A DNA stretch of 64,000 nucleotides, taken from NCBI GenBank assembly GCA_008017145.1, contig SSGY01000005.1:1-64000 (forward strand). Direction: 5' to 3'. Every line of letters begins with the position of its first letter. Position 1 is the stretch's first letter. Origin of the DNA: Neisseriales bacterium. GTDB lineage: Bacteria; Pseudomonadota; Gammaproteobacteria; Burkholderiales; UBA11063. Positions 45,260 through 53,289 of the stretch are shown one piece after another. The position numbers and the translations under genes were made by a program. The notes under the pieces were generated by a model. It searched no databases and was not told where the DNA came from. It saw only the letters and a list, made by a program, of their open reading frames with translations.

Positions 45260-45439
45260 ATGGCAGTTCAACAAAATAAAAAATCTCCTTCTAAACGCGG
45301 TATGCACCGTTCACATGATTTTATCACTGCTCCTGCTACTGCAGTAGAAGCTACGACGGGTGAAGTTCATTTACGTCACCATATCAGCCCGAATGGCGTT
45401 TATCGTGGTAAAAAAATACTTAAAACTAAAGGTGAGTAA
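45260..45439 (+). CDS. rpmF: 50S ribosomal protein L32
   Basis: The product is 59 aa: [20 protein letters not shown], then a middle with [22 protein letters not shown], matching bacterial L32. No zinc-binding cysteines are present, as in the Cys-less form of L32. It lies between yceD and plsX, the standard order. GAGG 9-12 bp upstream is the ribosome site. Confidence 0.96.
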   Translation: MAVQQNKKSPSKRGMHRSHDFITAPATAVEATTGEVHLRHHISPNGVYRGKKILKTKGE

Positions 45440-45461
45440 TTTTTTGTAAAGTATTTTAAGC

Positions 45462-46520
45462 ATGGCGATAGTACTTGCAGTTGATGCAATGGGTGGGGAT
45501 CACGGTGTTAATATAACTGTACCTGCTTGTTTGCGCTTTTTGAGTGAAGTGGTCGATGTTAACTTAATTTTAGTCGGTGATCGTGATAGTATCTACAAGC
45601 AGATAGCTGGAGAATTATCGCGATTTAGTGATCGGATTGAGGTTATTCACGCTACTCAGGTTGTTGGTATGGATGAAGCTCCGCAAAGTGCTATGCGTAC
45701 TAAGCGTGACTCCTCTATGCGTATTGCTATTAACCTAGTAAAAGAAGGCAAAGCCAACGCTATAGTTTCAGCGGGTAATACCGGTGCTCTGATGGCGATT
45801 GCGCGTTATGTTTTGCGGACAATGGATGGGATTGATCGTCCTGCTATTGCTAAACTAATGCCAACCGTTAAGGGTGAAGTTTGTGTTCTTGATCTGGGCG
45901 CTAATATCGACTGCTCTCCTGAGCATCTACAGCAATTTGGAGTGATGGGTGCACAGCTAATGCGCGGTGTTACTGGTAAGACAACTCCAAGTGTGGGAAT
46001 TTTAAATATTGGTAGTGAAGATATAAAAGGTAATGAAACAGTTAAAAAAGCTGCTGAATTGCTTAAAACCTCCAATTTAAATTTCTATGGTAATGTTGAA
46101 GGTGATGATATCTTCAAAGGTGTAGTTGATGTTGTTGTAACTGACGGCTTTACTGGAAATGTTTCACTTAAAACAACCGAAGGCGTTGCCAAAATGATTG
46201 CTTTCTTCCTTAAAGAAGAATTTACTCGAACGTGGTTTACTAAACTAATTGCGTTAATGTCTTATCCAGTATTAAAACGTTTGAAGCAGCGTGTTGACCC
46301 TAGTAAATACAATGGTGCCGTATTGTTGGGGTTAAATGGTCTGGTAATCAAAAGCCATGGTGGTGCTGATATTAATGGGTTCTACTACGCATTAGTCCAG
46401 GCTCACCACGAAGTTGGCGCTGGAGTAATTGGCTTATTGCATGAATATTTACAACAAAATAAACAAGTGTTAACTGATGGTGATGAGTTGCTTGAGTTTA
46501 CAGATTTAAAATCACTTTAG
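45462..46520 (+). CDS. plsX: Phosphate acyltransferase PlsX
   Basis: The product (352 aa) makes acyl-phosphate from acyl-ACP for phospholipid synthesis and acts peripherally at the membrane. Motifs: VLAVDAMGGDHG at the N-terminus, SAGNTGALMAIARYVL, NIGSEDIKGNE and TDGFTGNVSLKTTEGV. It is the first of the fatty-acid genes following rpmF. Confidence 0.97.
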   Translation: MAIVLAVDAMGGDHGVNITVPACLRFLSEVVDVNLILVGDRDSIYKQIAGELSRFSDRIEVIHATQVVGMDEAPQSAMRTKRDSSMRIAINLVKEGKANAIVSAGNTGALMAIARYVLRTMDGIDRPAIAKLMPTVKGEVCVLDLGANIDCSPEHLQQFGVMGAQLMRGVTGKTTPSVGILNIGSEDIKGNETVKKAAELLKTSNLNFYGNVEGDDIFKGVVDVVVTDGFTGNVSLKTTEGVAKMIAFFLKEEFTRTWFTKLIALMSYPVLKRLKQRVDPSKYNGAVLLGLNGLVIKSHGGADINGFYYALVQAHHEVGAGVIGLLHEYLQQNKQVLTDGDELLEFTDLKSL

Positions 46521-46597
46521 AGTTGTGAGTTATTTTAGATAATGACTCCTAAACTTATACGCTGGCGAACCATGTTTGGTGGTTACTCAGAATAAGG

Positions 46598-46636
46598 TAT
46601 AATCTAGGCTGGGTTTTCCCCAGCCTTTTGGCTTTT
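46598..46636 (+). terminator. -10 element plus terminator between plsX and fabH
   Basis: The stem AGGCTGGG (46606-46613) with CCCAGCCT (46619-46626) around TTTTC is followed by TTTGGCTTTTT. TATAAT at 46598-46603, with TTGGTG 16 bp upstream, starts 8 bp before the stem. A transcript from it would begin within the left arm and should escape termination, while plsX readthrough would be stopped. Confidence 0.75.
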
Positions 46637-46654
46637 TAAAGGTAGCATAGTATT

Positions 46655-47614
46655 ATGAAATACGCTAAGATTGTGGCTACAGGAAGTTATTTACCAACCA
46701 AGACTTTGACTAACAAAGATTTAGAAAATATGGTTGATACTTCAGATGAATGGATTATTGATCGTACTGGAATAAGAGAGCGGCATATCGTTGCTGAAGG
46801 TGAGACCACTAGTGATATGGCATATCGTGCAGCATTATCAGCTTTGAGTCAAGCCAATATGCGACCTGACGAAATTGATTTGATCATCGTTGCAACCAGC
46901 ACTCCAGATTCAGTGTTTCCTTCTACCTCGTGCATATTGCAAAATAAGTTGGGTATTAAAACAAATGGCAGCATTGATTTGCAAGCTGCATGCACTGGAT
47001 TTATTTATGCACTGACTACTGCAGATTGCTTTATTAAATCAGGTATGGCAAAGAATATTTTGGTCGTAGGCAGCGATAGTATGTCACGAATTGTTGATTA
47101 TACTGATCGTGGGACCTGTATTTTATTTGGAGATGGTGCTGGTGCCGTAATTCTTCAAGCAAGTGATGAATCAGGAATTTTAGGAAATGAAATTCATGCT
47201 GATGGTAGCTATAATTCAATTCTAACTTGTGATGGTCATTTGTATAATGGTGCAATTAAGGGTAATCCTTATGTTTACATGGACGGACAAGCTGTGTTTA
47301 AACTTGCTGTTCGTTCTTTAACAGCGGTTAGTAAAAATTTGGCCGATAAAGTCGGGATTAATATATCACAAATTGACTGGATTGTTCCACACCAAGCAAA
47401 TATCCGAATTTTGGAGTCAACCGCAAAAATGTTGGGTTGCAGTATGGATAAAGTTATTACCACGGTAGATAAGCATGGCAATACATCTGCTGCTTCAGTT
47501 CCACTTGCATTAGATACTGCTGTTCGTGACGGGCGGATTAAAGCTGGGGATATTGTATTACTTCAAGGGGTTGGTGCTGGGTTTTCGTGGGGCGCTTCGC
47601 TGATTAGATTTTAA
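46655..47614 (+). CDS. fabH: Beta-ketoacyl-ACP synthase III
   Basis: The product (319 aa) condenses acetyl-CoA with malonyl-ACP to start fatty-acid synthesis. The catalytic Cys is in DLQAACTGFIYAL (near residue 112), the His in VPHQANIRI (near 246) and the Asn in KHGNTSAASVPLAL (near 276). GTGIRERHI lines the CoA site. Ribosome site AAAGG is 12 nt upstream. It is 12 bp before fabD. Confidence 0.97.
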   Translation: MKYAKIVATGSYLPTKTLTNKDLENMVDTSDEWIIDRTGIRERHIVAEGETTSDMAYRAALSALSQANMRPDEIDLIIVATSTPDSVFPSTSCILQNKLGIKTNGSIDLQAACTGFIYALTTADCFIKSGMAKNILVVGSDSMSRIVDYTDRGTCILFGDGAGAVILQASDESGILGNEIHADGSYNSILTCDGHLYNGAIKGNPYVYMDGQAVFKLAVRSLTAVSKNLADKVGINISQIDWIVPHQANIRILESTAKMLGCSMDKVITTVDKHGNTSAASVPLALDTAVRDGRIKAGDIVLLQGVGAGFSWGASLIRF

Positions 47615-47626
47615 CAAGGAGTTAGT

Positions 47627-48568
47627 ATGACTAAATTTGCTTTTGTTTTTCCTGGGCAGGGCTCTCAGGCTTTAAAAATGATGGATGCTTTGGCTGAGAT
47701 AAATGTGGTTCGAGATACATTTAGTCAGGCTTCGGATGCTCTTGGTATAGATTTTTGGGCAATGCTTCAAGAAGAGAATACTGAAAACATTAATCAAACT
47801 ATTAATACTCAACCTTTATTATTAACTGCCAGCTATGCCACCTATTTAGCATGGTTGGAGAAATCAGCAAATCGCTTACCTGATTTTGTTGCTGGTCACA
47901 GTCTTGGCGAATATAGTGCCTTGGTTGCTGCTGGAGTACTAGATTTTGTTGATGCTGTAAAATTGGTTCGTAAGCGTGCTGAATACATGCAAGAGGCAGT
48001 TAAGCCTGGTGAAGGTGGCATGGCTGCGGTATTAGGCTTGGCTGATGAATTGGTTGTTGAAGGCTGTGCTGAAGTAATGAGTAGCGGTGTTGGTGTTGTC
48101 CAAGGTGTTAATTTTAACTCTCCTGGGCAAGTAGTTATTGCTGGAAGCAAAGCTGCAGTTGATCAAGCTGCGGAGGTATTAAAAGCTAAAGGTGCACGTA
48201 AGGTTATGCCACTCCCTGTATCTGTACCATCACATTGTGATTTGATGAAGCCAGCGGCGGAAAAATTAGCATTAGAATTAAATAACGTTAAATTTAATCA
48301 GCCAAAGATTTCCGTGGTACAAAATGTAAATGCAGCAATTGCCAATGATATTGCTTCAATTAAAGATGGTTTAGTTAAACAATTATATTCACCTGTATTG
48401 TGGACAGATAGTATCAAAACGCTTGCAGCGCAAGATGTAAGTGTTATTGTTGAATGTGGTCCAGGTAAAGTTCTTTCGGGTTTAAATAAGCGGATTCATG
48501 AAGCAGCTCTAATTTTTAATCTTAATTCACAAGAAACACTTGTAGCATTACAAGAGCAACTGAAGTAG
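47627..48568 (+). CDS. fabD: Malonyl-CoA:ACP transacylase
   Basis: The product is 313 aa. The catalytic Ser is in AGHSLGEYSALVAAG (GHSxG). The N-terminal FPGQGSQ and the His in PVSVPSHCDLMKPA are in place. It loads malonyl onto ACP. It is followed after 6 bp by an unexpected small membrane-protein gene rather than by fabG. Confidence 0.97.
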   Translation: MTKFAFVFPGQGSQALKMMDALAEINVVRDTFSQASDALGIDFWAMLQEENTENINQTINTQPLLLTASYATYLAWLEKSANRLPDFVAGHSLGEYSALVAAGVLDFVDAVKLVRKRAEYMQEAVKPGEGGMAAVLGLADELVVEGCAEVMSSGVGVVQGVNFNSPGQVVIAGSKAAVDQAAEVLKAKGARKVMPLPVSVPSHCDLMKPAAEKLALELNNVKFNQPKISVVQNVNAAIANDIASIKDGLVKQLYSPVLWTDSIKTLAAQDVSVIVECGPGKVLSGLNKRIHEAALIFNLNSQETLVALQEQLK

Positions 48569-48574
48569 TTCGTT

Positions 48575-49087
48575 ATGTTAAGCAGAGAGCAACGCAAAAT
48601 ATTGCAGAACATGTTATTAGCAATGCTGATAGCGTTGATATTAGTTGCAATATCTGCAATATATCCAGTTGGTTGGCGCTTAAGTAGAATACAATATTAT
48701 TTTTTGGCGCTTATTTTACCAACCTGCAGCTACGTGATTGGTATTGGTAGAATTGCCAGTTTGCGTTTTTTTGATGAATCAGTGAGCAATCCACTAATAG
48801 CAGCAGAAAATTTGCGCTTGAGTATCATGAAACAATATCTAAATAATACTCATGAGCAACTCTTCTTTGCTGTAATAGTTTATGCTTTGCTCTCATGGGG
48901 TTTACCACTTGAGCACATCTATCTAGTATTGTTATTTAGCATATGCTTTATAGTTGGACGTCTGCTTTTTGCAAATGGCTATAGCCATGGTGCAGGTGCG
49001 CGTAGTTTAGGGTTTGCGCTTACATTTTATTCTAGCGTAGTTGGTCTTGTAATTGGTTTGGTATTACTAATTAAAAGTGTTATTTAA
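48575..49087 (+). CDS. MAPEG-like small integral membrane protein
   Basis: The product is 170 aa with four hydrophobic segments. The block LRLSIMKQYLNNTHEQLFFAVIVYALLS, with an Asn-x-x-Glu helix-2 motif, and FIVGRLLFANGYSHGAGARSLGFALTFY resemble MAPEG proteins (membrane-associated proteins in eicosanoid and glutathione metabolism). The role in bacteria is usually unknown. It lies between fabD and fabG on the same strand, with gaps of 6 and 40 bp. The family assignment is by motif likeness only. Confidence 0.65.
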   Translation: MLSREQRKILQNMLLAMLIALILVAISAIYPVGWRLSRIQYYFLALILPTCSYVIGIGRIASLRFFDESVSNPLIAAENLRLSIMKQYLNNTHEQLFFAVIVYALLSWGLPLEHIYLVLLFSICFIVGRLLFANGYSHGAGARSLGFALTFYSSVVGLVIGLVLLIKSVI

Positions 49088-49127
49088 AAGCTTTTATTTT
49101 TTGATAGAATTATAAAGGGGTATTATT

Positions 49128-49862
49128 ATGACTGATGTAAAAAAAGTAGCTCTGGTAACTGGTGCTAGTCGTGGAATTGGGCGCGCTATTGCGACCACAT
49201 TAGCCAAAAATGGTATAGCTGTAATTGGTACGGCAACTAGCGAGAGCGGTGCTCTTGCAATTACTGACTATCTAAAAGAGTTTGGTGGGCGTGGAATAGC
49301 CCTAAATGTAAAAGATAAAGATAATATTGAGGCCGTGATTAAAGATATTGCTGCGACTGAAGGTGACGTAACGATTTTAGTGAATAATGCTGGTATTACC
49401 AAAGATGGTTTATTGATGCGCATGAAAGAAGACGATTGGGATGATGTATTAGATACCAATCTAAAGTCAGTTTTCTTATTAGTTAAAGCTGCGATTCGTG
49501 GTATGACTAAAGCAAAATTTGGTAGAATTATTAATGTTGCTTCAGTTGTTGGTTTTATGGGTAATCCAGGACAGGTTAATTATTCTGCAGCCAAAGGTGG
49601 TATGATTGCTTTAACTAAATCATTGGCGAAAGAGTTTGGTAGTCGTAATATTACGGCTAACTGTGTAGCACCAGGATTTATCCAAACTGATATGACAGAC
49701 AAATTGCCAGAAGAAACTCGTGCTTCTTATATTCAAAATATTCCATTAGGTAGATTTGGTCAGGTTGAGGACATTGCTAATGCCGTAAAATACCTTGCCA
49801 GTGATGATGCGAATTATGTAACAGGCAGCACAATCCATGTAAATGGTGGGCTATATGTCTGA
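49128..49862 (+). CDS. fabG: 3-oxoacyl-ACP reductase
   Basis: The product is 244 aa, a short-chain dehydrogenase/reductase using NADPH. The cofactor motif VTGASRGIGRAIA is at residues 10-22, with NNAG at about 85-88. The catalytic Ser is in NVASVVGFMGNPG, and Tyr-Lys in YSAAKGG. It reduces 3-ketoacyl-ACP in fatty-acid elongation. AAAGGGG precedes it. No acpP follows in this window. Confidence 0.96.
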   Translation: MTDVKKVALVTGASRGIGRAIATTLAKNGIAVIGTATSESGALAITDYLKEFGGRGIALNVKDKDNIEAVIKDIAATEGDVTILVNNAGITKDGLLMRMKEDDWDDVLDTNLKSVFLLVKAAIRGMTKAKFGRIINVASVVGFMGNPGQVNYSAAKGGMIALTKSLAKEFGSRNITANCVAPGFIQTDMTDKLPEETRASYIQNIPLGRFGQVEDIANAVKYLASDDANYVTGSTIHVNGGLYV

Positions 49863-49874
49863 TTAAATTTTATT

Positions 49875-49903
49875 TTGTTTTATTTTGCCAAATATGATAT
49901 AAT
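49875..49903 (+). promoter_or_regulatory. Promoter of the 39-codon ORF
   Basis: TTGTTT at 49875-49880 and TATAAT at 49898-49903 (17-bp spacer) would give a leader of about 108 nt. In the leader TGATTA (49918-49923) can pair with TAATCA (49980-49985). Confidence 0.55.
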
Positions 49904-50017
49904 AACGGAGTTAGGTTGATTATCTGAGCAAAATAGCTTGTTTGTTAAAAAAATCTTAGGTGATTGCAGGCGGTTTAGCTAATCAGCAGTTAATATAGTG
50001 TTTTAAGGAAAATTAAA

Positions 50018-50137
50018 ATGTTAAAAAAAATTGCAGATACATTTGTTCTTATCGTAAAAACAATGGCTAAAGCTGGAGAATATGAAGCTCGTGCGTATGA
50101 AGTTGCTTCAAGAAATCCTGCTAGTACAGCGCAGTAA
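50018..50137 (+). CDS. Small ORF of unknown function (39 aa) after fabG
   Basis: It encodes a 39-residue product that begins MLKKIADTFVLIVKTMAKAG and ends NPASTAQ. The N-terminal 20 residues can form an amphipathic or membrane-associated helix; the tail is polar. TTAAGGA 8-13 bp upstream is a good ribosome site. It has its own promoter, a long leader and a strong terminator 10 bp after the stop, so it is a compact stand-alone transcription unit. It occupies the place where acpP normally follows fabG, but it is too short to be an acyl carrier protein and lacks the DSL phosphopantetheine site. I do not recognise it. Confidence 0.6.
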   Translation: MLKKIADTFVLIVKTMAKAGEYEARAYEVASRNPASTAQ

Positions 50138-50146
50138 TAGATGCAT

Positions 50147-50178
50147 AAAAAAAAGCCCCTTTTAAGGGGCTTTTTTTT
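50147..50178 (+). terminator. Strong bidirectional terminator
   Basis: Eight A, GCCCC, loop TTTTAA, GGGGC and eight T form a symmetrical hairpin, active in principle in both directions. It lies between the small ORF and the convergent ilvC. Confidence 0.93.
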
Positions 50179-50210
50179 ACAAGTAAGTTATTAATTCCCA
50201 TACAATAAAA

Positions 50211-50239
50211 AAACCACCAAAAATAAATTTTGGTGGTTT
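50211..50239 (-). terminator. Terminator of the ilv-leu operon
   Basis: AAACCACCAAAA (50211-50222) pairs with TTTTGGTGGTTT (50228-50239). On the minus strand the stem is followed by TTTTATTG. It lies 30 bp after the ilvC stop. Confidence 0.85.
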
Positions 50240-50268
50240 CTAAATGTTTTCAGTATTGCTACCGAAAT

Positions 50269-51312
50269 TTATTTACCTGGGCGTAAGCTACGTACTGCTT
50301 TACCAGCTTGCCACATTTCGCTATCGCGAATTTCAGCTAACTCAGCTTCTAGTTTTACACGGTAATCAGCTTGAGAGTTAGTGTCGATTGAGCGTTGAGC
50401 TTCTTCGCCAGCAGCTACTTTAGCATATAATTGTTCAAATACTGGGGCAGTTGCATCACGGAAAGGTTTTCTCCAATCCAAAGCGCCACGCTGAGCAGTA
50501 GTCGAAGTATTTGCATACATCCAATCCATACCATTTTCACCAACTAGTTTAATCAATGATTCAGTTAATTCTTCAACAGTCTCATTAAATGCTTCTGAAG
50601 GAGTATGGCCATTTTTACGCAATACATTGTATTGAGCTTCCATCACACCAGCCAAAGCACCCATCAAAATACCACGTTCACCAGTTAAATCTGAGTAAAC
50701 TTCTTTTTGGAAAGTAGTTTCAAATAAATAACCAGAACCAATACCAATACCAAGAGCTAAGCAACGCTCAGTTGCATGACCAGTTGCATCTTGGAATACA
50801 GCAAATGATGAGTTCAAACCTTTACCTTCAAGGAATAAACGACGTAATGAAGTTCCTGAACCTTTAGGTGCTGCTAAGAATACATCAACATCTTTTGGCG
50901 GAACAATACCAGTACGATCTTTGTAAGTAATACCAAAACCATGAGAAAAATATAATGCTTTACCCGCAGTTAAATGTTTTTGTACTGTTGGCCACATCGC
51001 GATTTGTGCTGCATCGCTTAGTAGGTACATAATAATCGTAGCTTTTTGCATAGCGTCTTCAGGTGAGAATAAACTAACACCAGGTACGAAACCATCAGCT
51101 ACTGCTTTATCATATGATTTAGAAGGAGAACGTTGACCAACGATTACATTGAAGCCATTATCTTTTAGATTTAATGCTTGACCAGGACCTTGTACACCAT
51201 AACCGATAACTGCAATAGTTTCTTTAGCTAAAACCTCACGCGCTTTAGCTAGAGGAAATTCTTCACGTGTTACCACGTTTTCTTGCACGCCACCAAAATT
51301 CATAAGAGCCAT
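50269..51312 (-). CDS. ilvC: Ketol-acid reductoisomerase, Bacteroidota-type
   Basis: The product (347 aa) is an NADPH- and Mg-dependent enzyme of Val/Leu/Ile synthesis. It begins MALMNFGGVQENVVTREEFP, and its cofactor loop is VIGYGVQGPGQALNLKDNGFNVIVG. Most proteobacterial KARIs begin MKVYYDKDAD and have GYGSQGHAHA. From memory, the 347-residue form with MNFGG and GYGVQGPGQA is characteristic of Bacteroides-type enzymes, so transfer is likely. The Mg-binding Asp/Glu set lies in DLTGERGILMGALAGVMEAQY and FNETVEELTESL. It is the last gene of the operon. Confidence 0.94.
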   Translation of the reverse strand: MALMNFGGVQENVVTREEFPLAKAREVLAKETIAVIGYGVQGPGQALNLKDNGFNVIVGQRSPSKSYDKAVADGFVPGVSLFSPEDAMQKATIIMYLLSDAAQIAMWPTVQKHLTAGKALYFSHGFGITYKDRTGIVPPKDVDVFLAAPKGSGTSLRRLFLEGKGLNSSFAVFQDATGHATERCLALGIGIGSGYLFETTFQKEVYSDLTGERGILMGALAGVMEAQYNVLRKNGHTPSEAFNETVEELTESLIKLVGENGMDWMYANTSTTAQRGALDWRKPFRDATAPVFEQLYAKVAAGEEAQRSIDTNSQADYRVKLEAELAEIRDSEMWQAGKAVRSLRPGK

Positions 51313-51330
51313 AACTACTTCCTTAAAAGA

Positions 51331-51594
51331 TTAAAATTTTTGATTGTTTAAAACACGAACATCACATACTTCGATAATTTTATGCAGTTGATTTGTCAAT
51401 TTTTGGATTGAGTGATCATCACTGTACACAATTATTGAAAAATGAGATAACTCATCCTGACCGCTAAAGATGCTCATTTGATCAATGTTAACGCTATAGC
51501 GGGAAAATAATCCAGAGATTCTTTGTAATACACGCAAAGAATTACGGGTTACAATTGATATAATATGCATATCATGGGCATGTTTCTTATCCAT
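51331..51594 (-). CDS. ilvN: Acetolactate synthase small (regulatory) subunit, short form
   Basis: The product is 87 aa, consisting essentially of one ACT domain (HIISIVTRNSLRVLQRISGLFSRYSVNIDQMSIF). The IlvH subunit usual in Betaproteobacteria is about 160 aa, with a second C-terminal domain; this resembles the short IlvM/IlvN type. It activates the large subunit and normally gives valine feedback control. It lies 12 bp after the ilvB gene. The exact symbol (ilvN, ilvM or ilvH) is a matter of convention. Confidence 0.85.
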   Translation of the reverse strand: MDKKHAHDMHIISIVTRNSLRVLQRISGLFSRYSVNIDQMSIFSGQDELSHFSIIVYSDDHSIQKLTNQLHKIIEVCDVRVLNNQKF

Positions 51595-51606
51595 TGTTCT
51601 TCTTTC

Positions 51607-53286
51607 CTAAGATAATCTGATTTCATCAACGGCAGCACCTACCGGCATCATTGGGAATACTTTTTCGCGTTTTTCAACTACGACTTCAAGGAAATATGCC
51701 TCTTTTGAAGCTAACATTTCATTGACAGCACTTTCCAATTCTTCAGGATTACTCACTTTACGTGATTTGATTCCATATGCAGCAGCCAAAGCTACAAAAT
51801 CAGGGTTAACCAGATCAACAAATGAATAGCGCTCTTCATAGAACATTTCCTGCCATTGACGCACCATTCCCAGATAGTTATTATTTAATAACAGAATTTT
51901 AACTGGTAGTTTTTCCTGTTTAATTACTGCTAATTCCTGAATATTCATTTGAATACCACCATCTCCTGATACGCAAATTACTTCACGATCCGGGTTTGCC
52001 ATCTTAGCACCAATTGCAGCGGGTAGCGCAAATCCCATTGTGCCCAATCCGCCAGACGAGATATGGGATTTAGATTGTTTAAATTTATAATAACGCATTA
52101 CCGCCATTTGATTTTGACCAACATCTGGTACTACAATTGCTTTACCTTCAGTTTTTTCTGATACCATATTAATAACTTGTGACATGCGGATTATATCTTT
52201 TTGCATGGTAAGTTCAGGTAGAATTACTTTTTGGTATTCCTCGTTATGCAATGCTTTAAATTTTTCACGCCATTGTTCATGACGATTTGGCTGTATATAG
52301 CGTAGTAATTGAGTCAAGGCATACTTAGCATCAGTATGTAGCGGTATGTATGACTTGACATTTTTATTAATTTCAGCATGATCAATATCGATGTGAATAA
52401 TCTTAGCTTGCTTCGCATATTTTGCTAGATTACCTGTAACACGATCATCAAAACGCATACCAATTGCAATAATTACATCGGCTTGGTTGGTCATAATATT
52501 AGGTGCATAGTTACCATGCATTCCCAGAAGTCCTACGAATAACTCATGATCGCTTGGAAAGTTATGCAAACCATGCAAAGTACAGGCTACTGGAATTGTT
52601 GCTTTTTCGGCTAATTTTAGAAGTTCATCTTCTGCATTTGACATGCCAATTCCATTACCCGCAAATATCAGAGGGCGTTTAGCTTCATTAACTATATCTG
52701 CAATTTGAATAAACTGAATATCAGGGCAATCATAACTATAATTGATTCGGGGTTTATGCTTTTTATAATGGTAATCAAGCATACCCATTTGTGCATCTTT
52801 GGTAATATCTACTAGAACTGGTCCTGGACGTCCCTCAGTTGCATAGTGAAATGCTTTAGAAATTACGGATGGAATATCTTCAGCACGAGTTACTTGATAA
52901 TTCCATTTAGTAACTGGAATTGTTATTCCAACAATGTCTGCTTCCTGAAATGCGTCAGTACCAATCAGGCTACTTGCTACCTGACCTGTAATACATACTA
53001 GAGGAATCGAATCAAGCATTGCATCTGCAATTCCAGTTACCAGATTGGTTGCACCAGGACCTGAAGTTGCAAAACAGACTCCGACTTTACCACTAGATTT
53101 AGCGTAGCCCTCAGCGGCAATCACGCCACCTTGTTCATGGCGCACCAGGACGTGGTGAATTTTATCTTTTTTTTCAAATAAAGCATCATAAGTCGGCAAA
53201 ATTGTACCACCAGGATAGCCAAATACTATCTCAATACCCTCTTGAATCAATGATTCAATAATGGCTTGCGCTCCAGTCATTTTCAT
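51607..53286 (-). CDS. ilvB: Acetolactate synthase large subunit
   Basis: The product is 559 aa, a ThDP- and FAD-dependent enzyme condensing pyruvate to acetolactate or acetohydroxybutyrate. The N-terminal catalytic Glu is in LVRHEQGGVIAAEGYAK. The ThDP/Mg motif is SGDGGIQMNIQELAVIKQ ... NNNYLG. GFALPAAIGAKMANP is also typical. It could equally be named ilvI or ilvG. It is 3 bp downstream of leuA in the operon. Confidence 0.95.
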   Translation of the reverse strand: MKMTGAQAIIESLIQEGIEIVFGYPGGTILPTYDALFEKKDKIHHVLVRHEQGGVIAAEGYAKSSGKVGVCFATSGPGATNLVTGIADAMLDSIPLVCITGQVASSLIGTDAFQEADIVGITIPVTKWNYQVTRAEDIPSVISKAFHYATEGRPGPVLVDITKDAQMGMLDYHYKKHKPRINYSYDCPDIQFIQIADIVNEAKRPLIFAGNGIGMSNAEDELLKLAEKATIPVACTLHGLHNFPSDHELFVGLLGMHGNYAPNIMTNQADVIIAIGMRFDDRVTGNLAKYAKQAKIIHIDIDHAEINKNVKSYIPLHTDAKYALTQLLRYIQPNRHEQWREKFKALHNEEYQKVILPELTMQKDIIRMSQVINMVSEKTEGKAIVVPDVGQNQMAVMRYYKFKQSKSHISSGGLGTMGFALPAAIGAKMANPDREVICVSGDGGIQMNIQELAVIKQEKLPVKILLLNNNYLGMVRQWQEMFYEERYSFVDLVNPDFVALAAAYGIKSRKVSNPEELESAVNEMLASKEAYFLEVVVEKREKVFPMMPVGAAVDEIRLS

Positions 53287-53289
53287 TGC

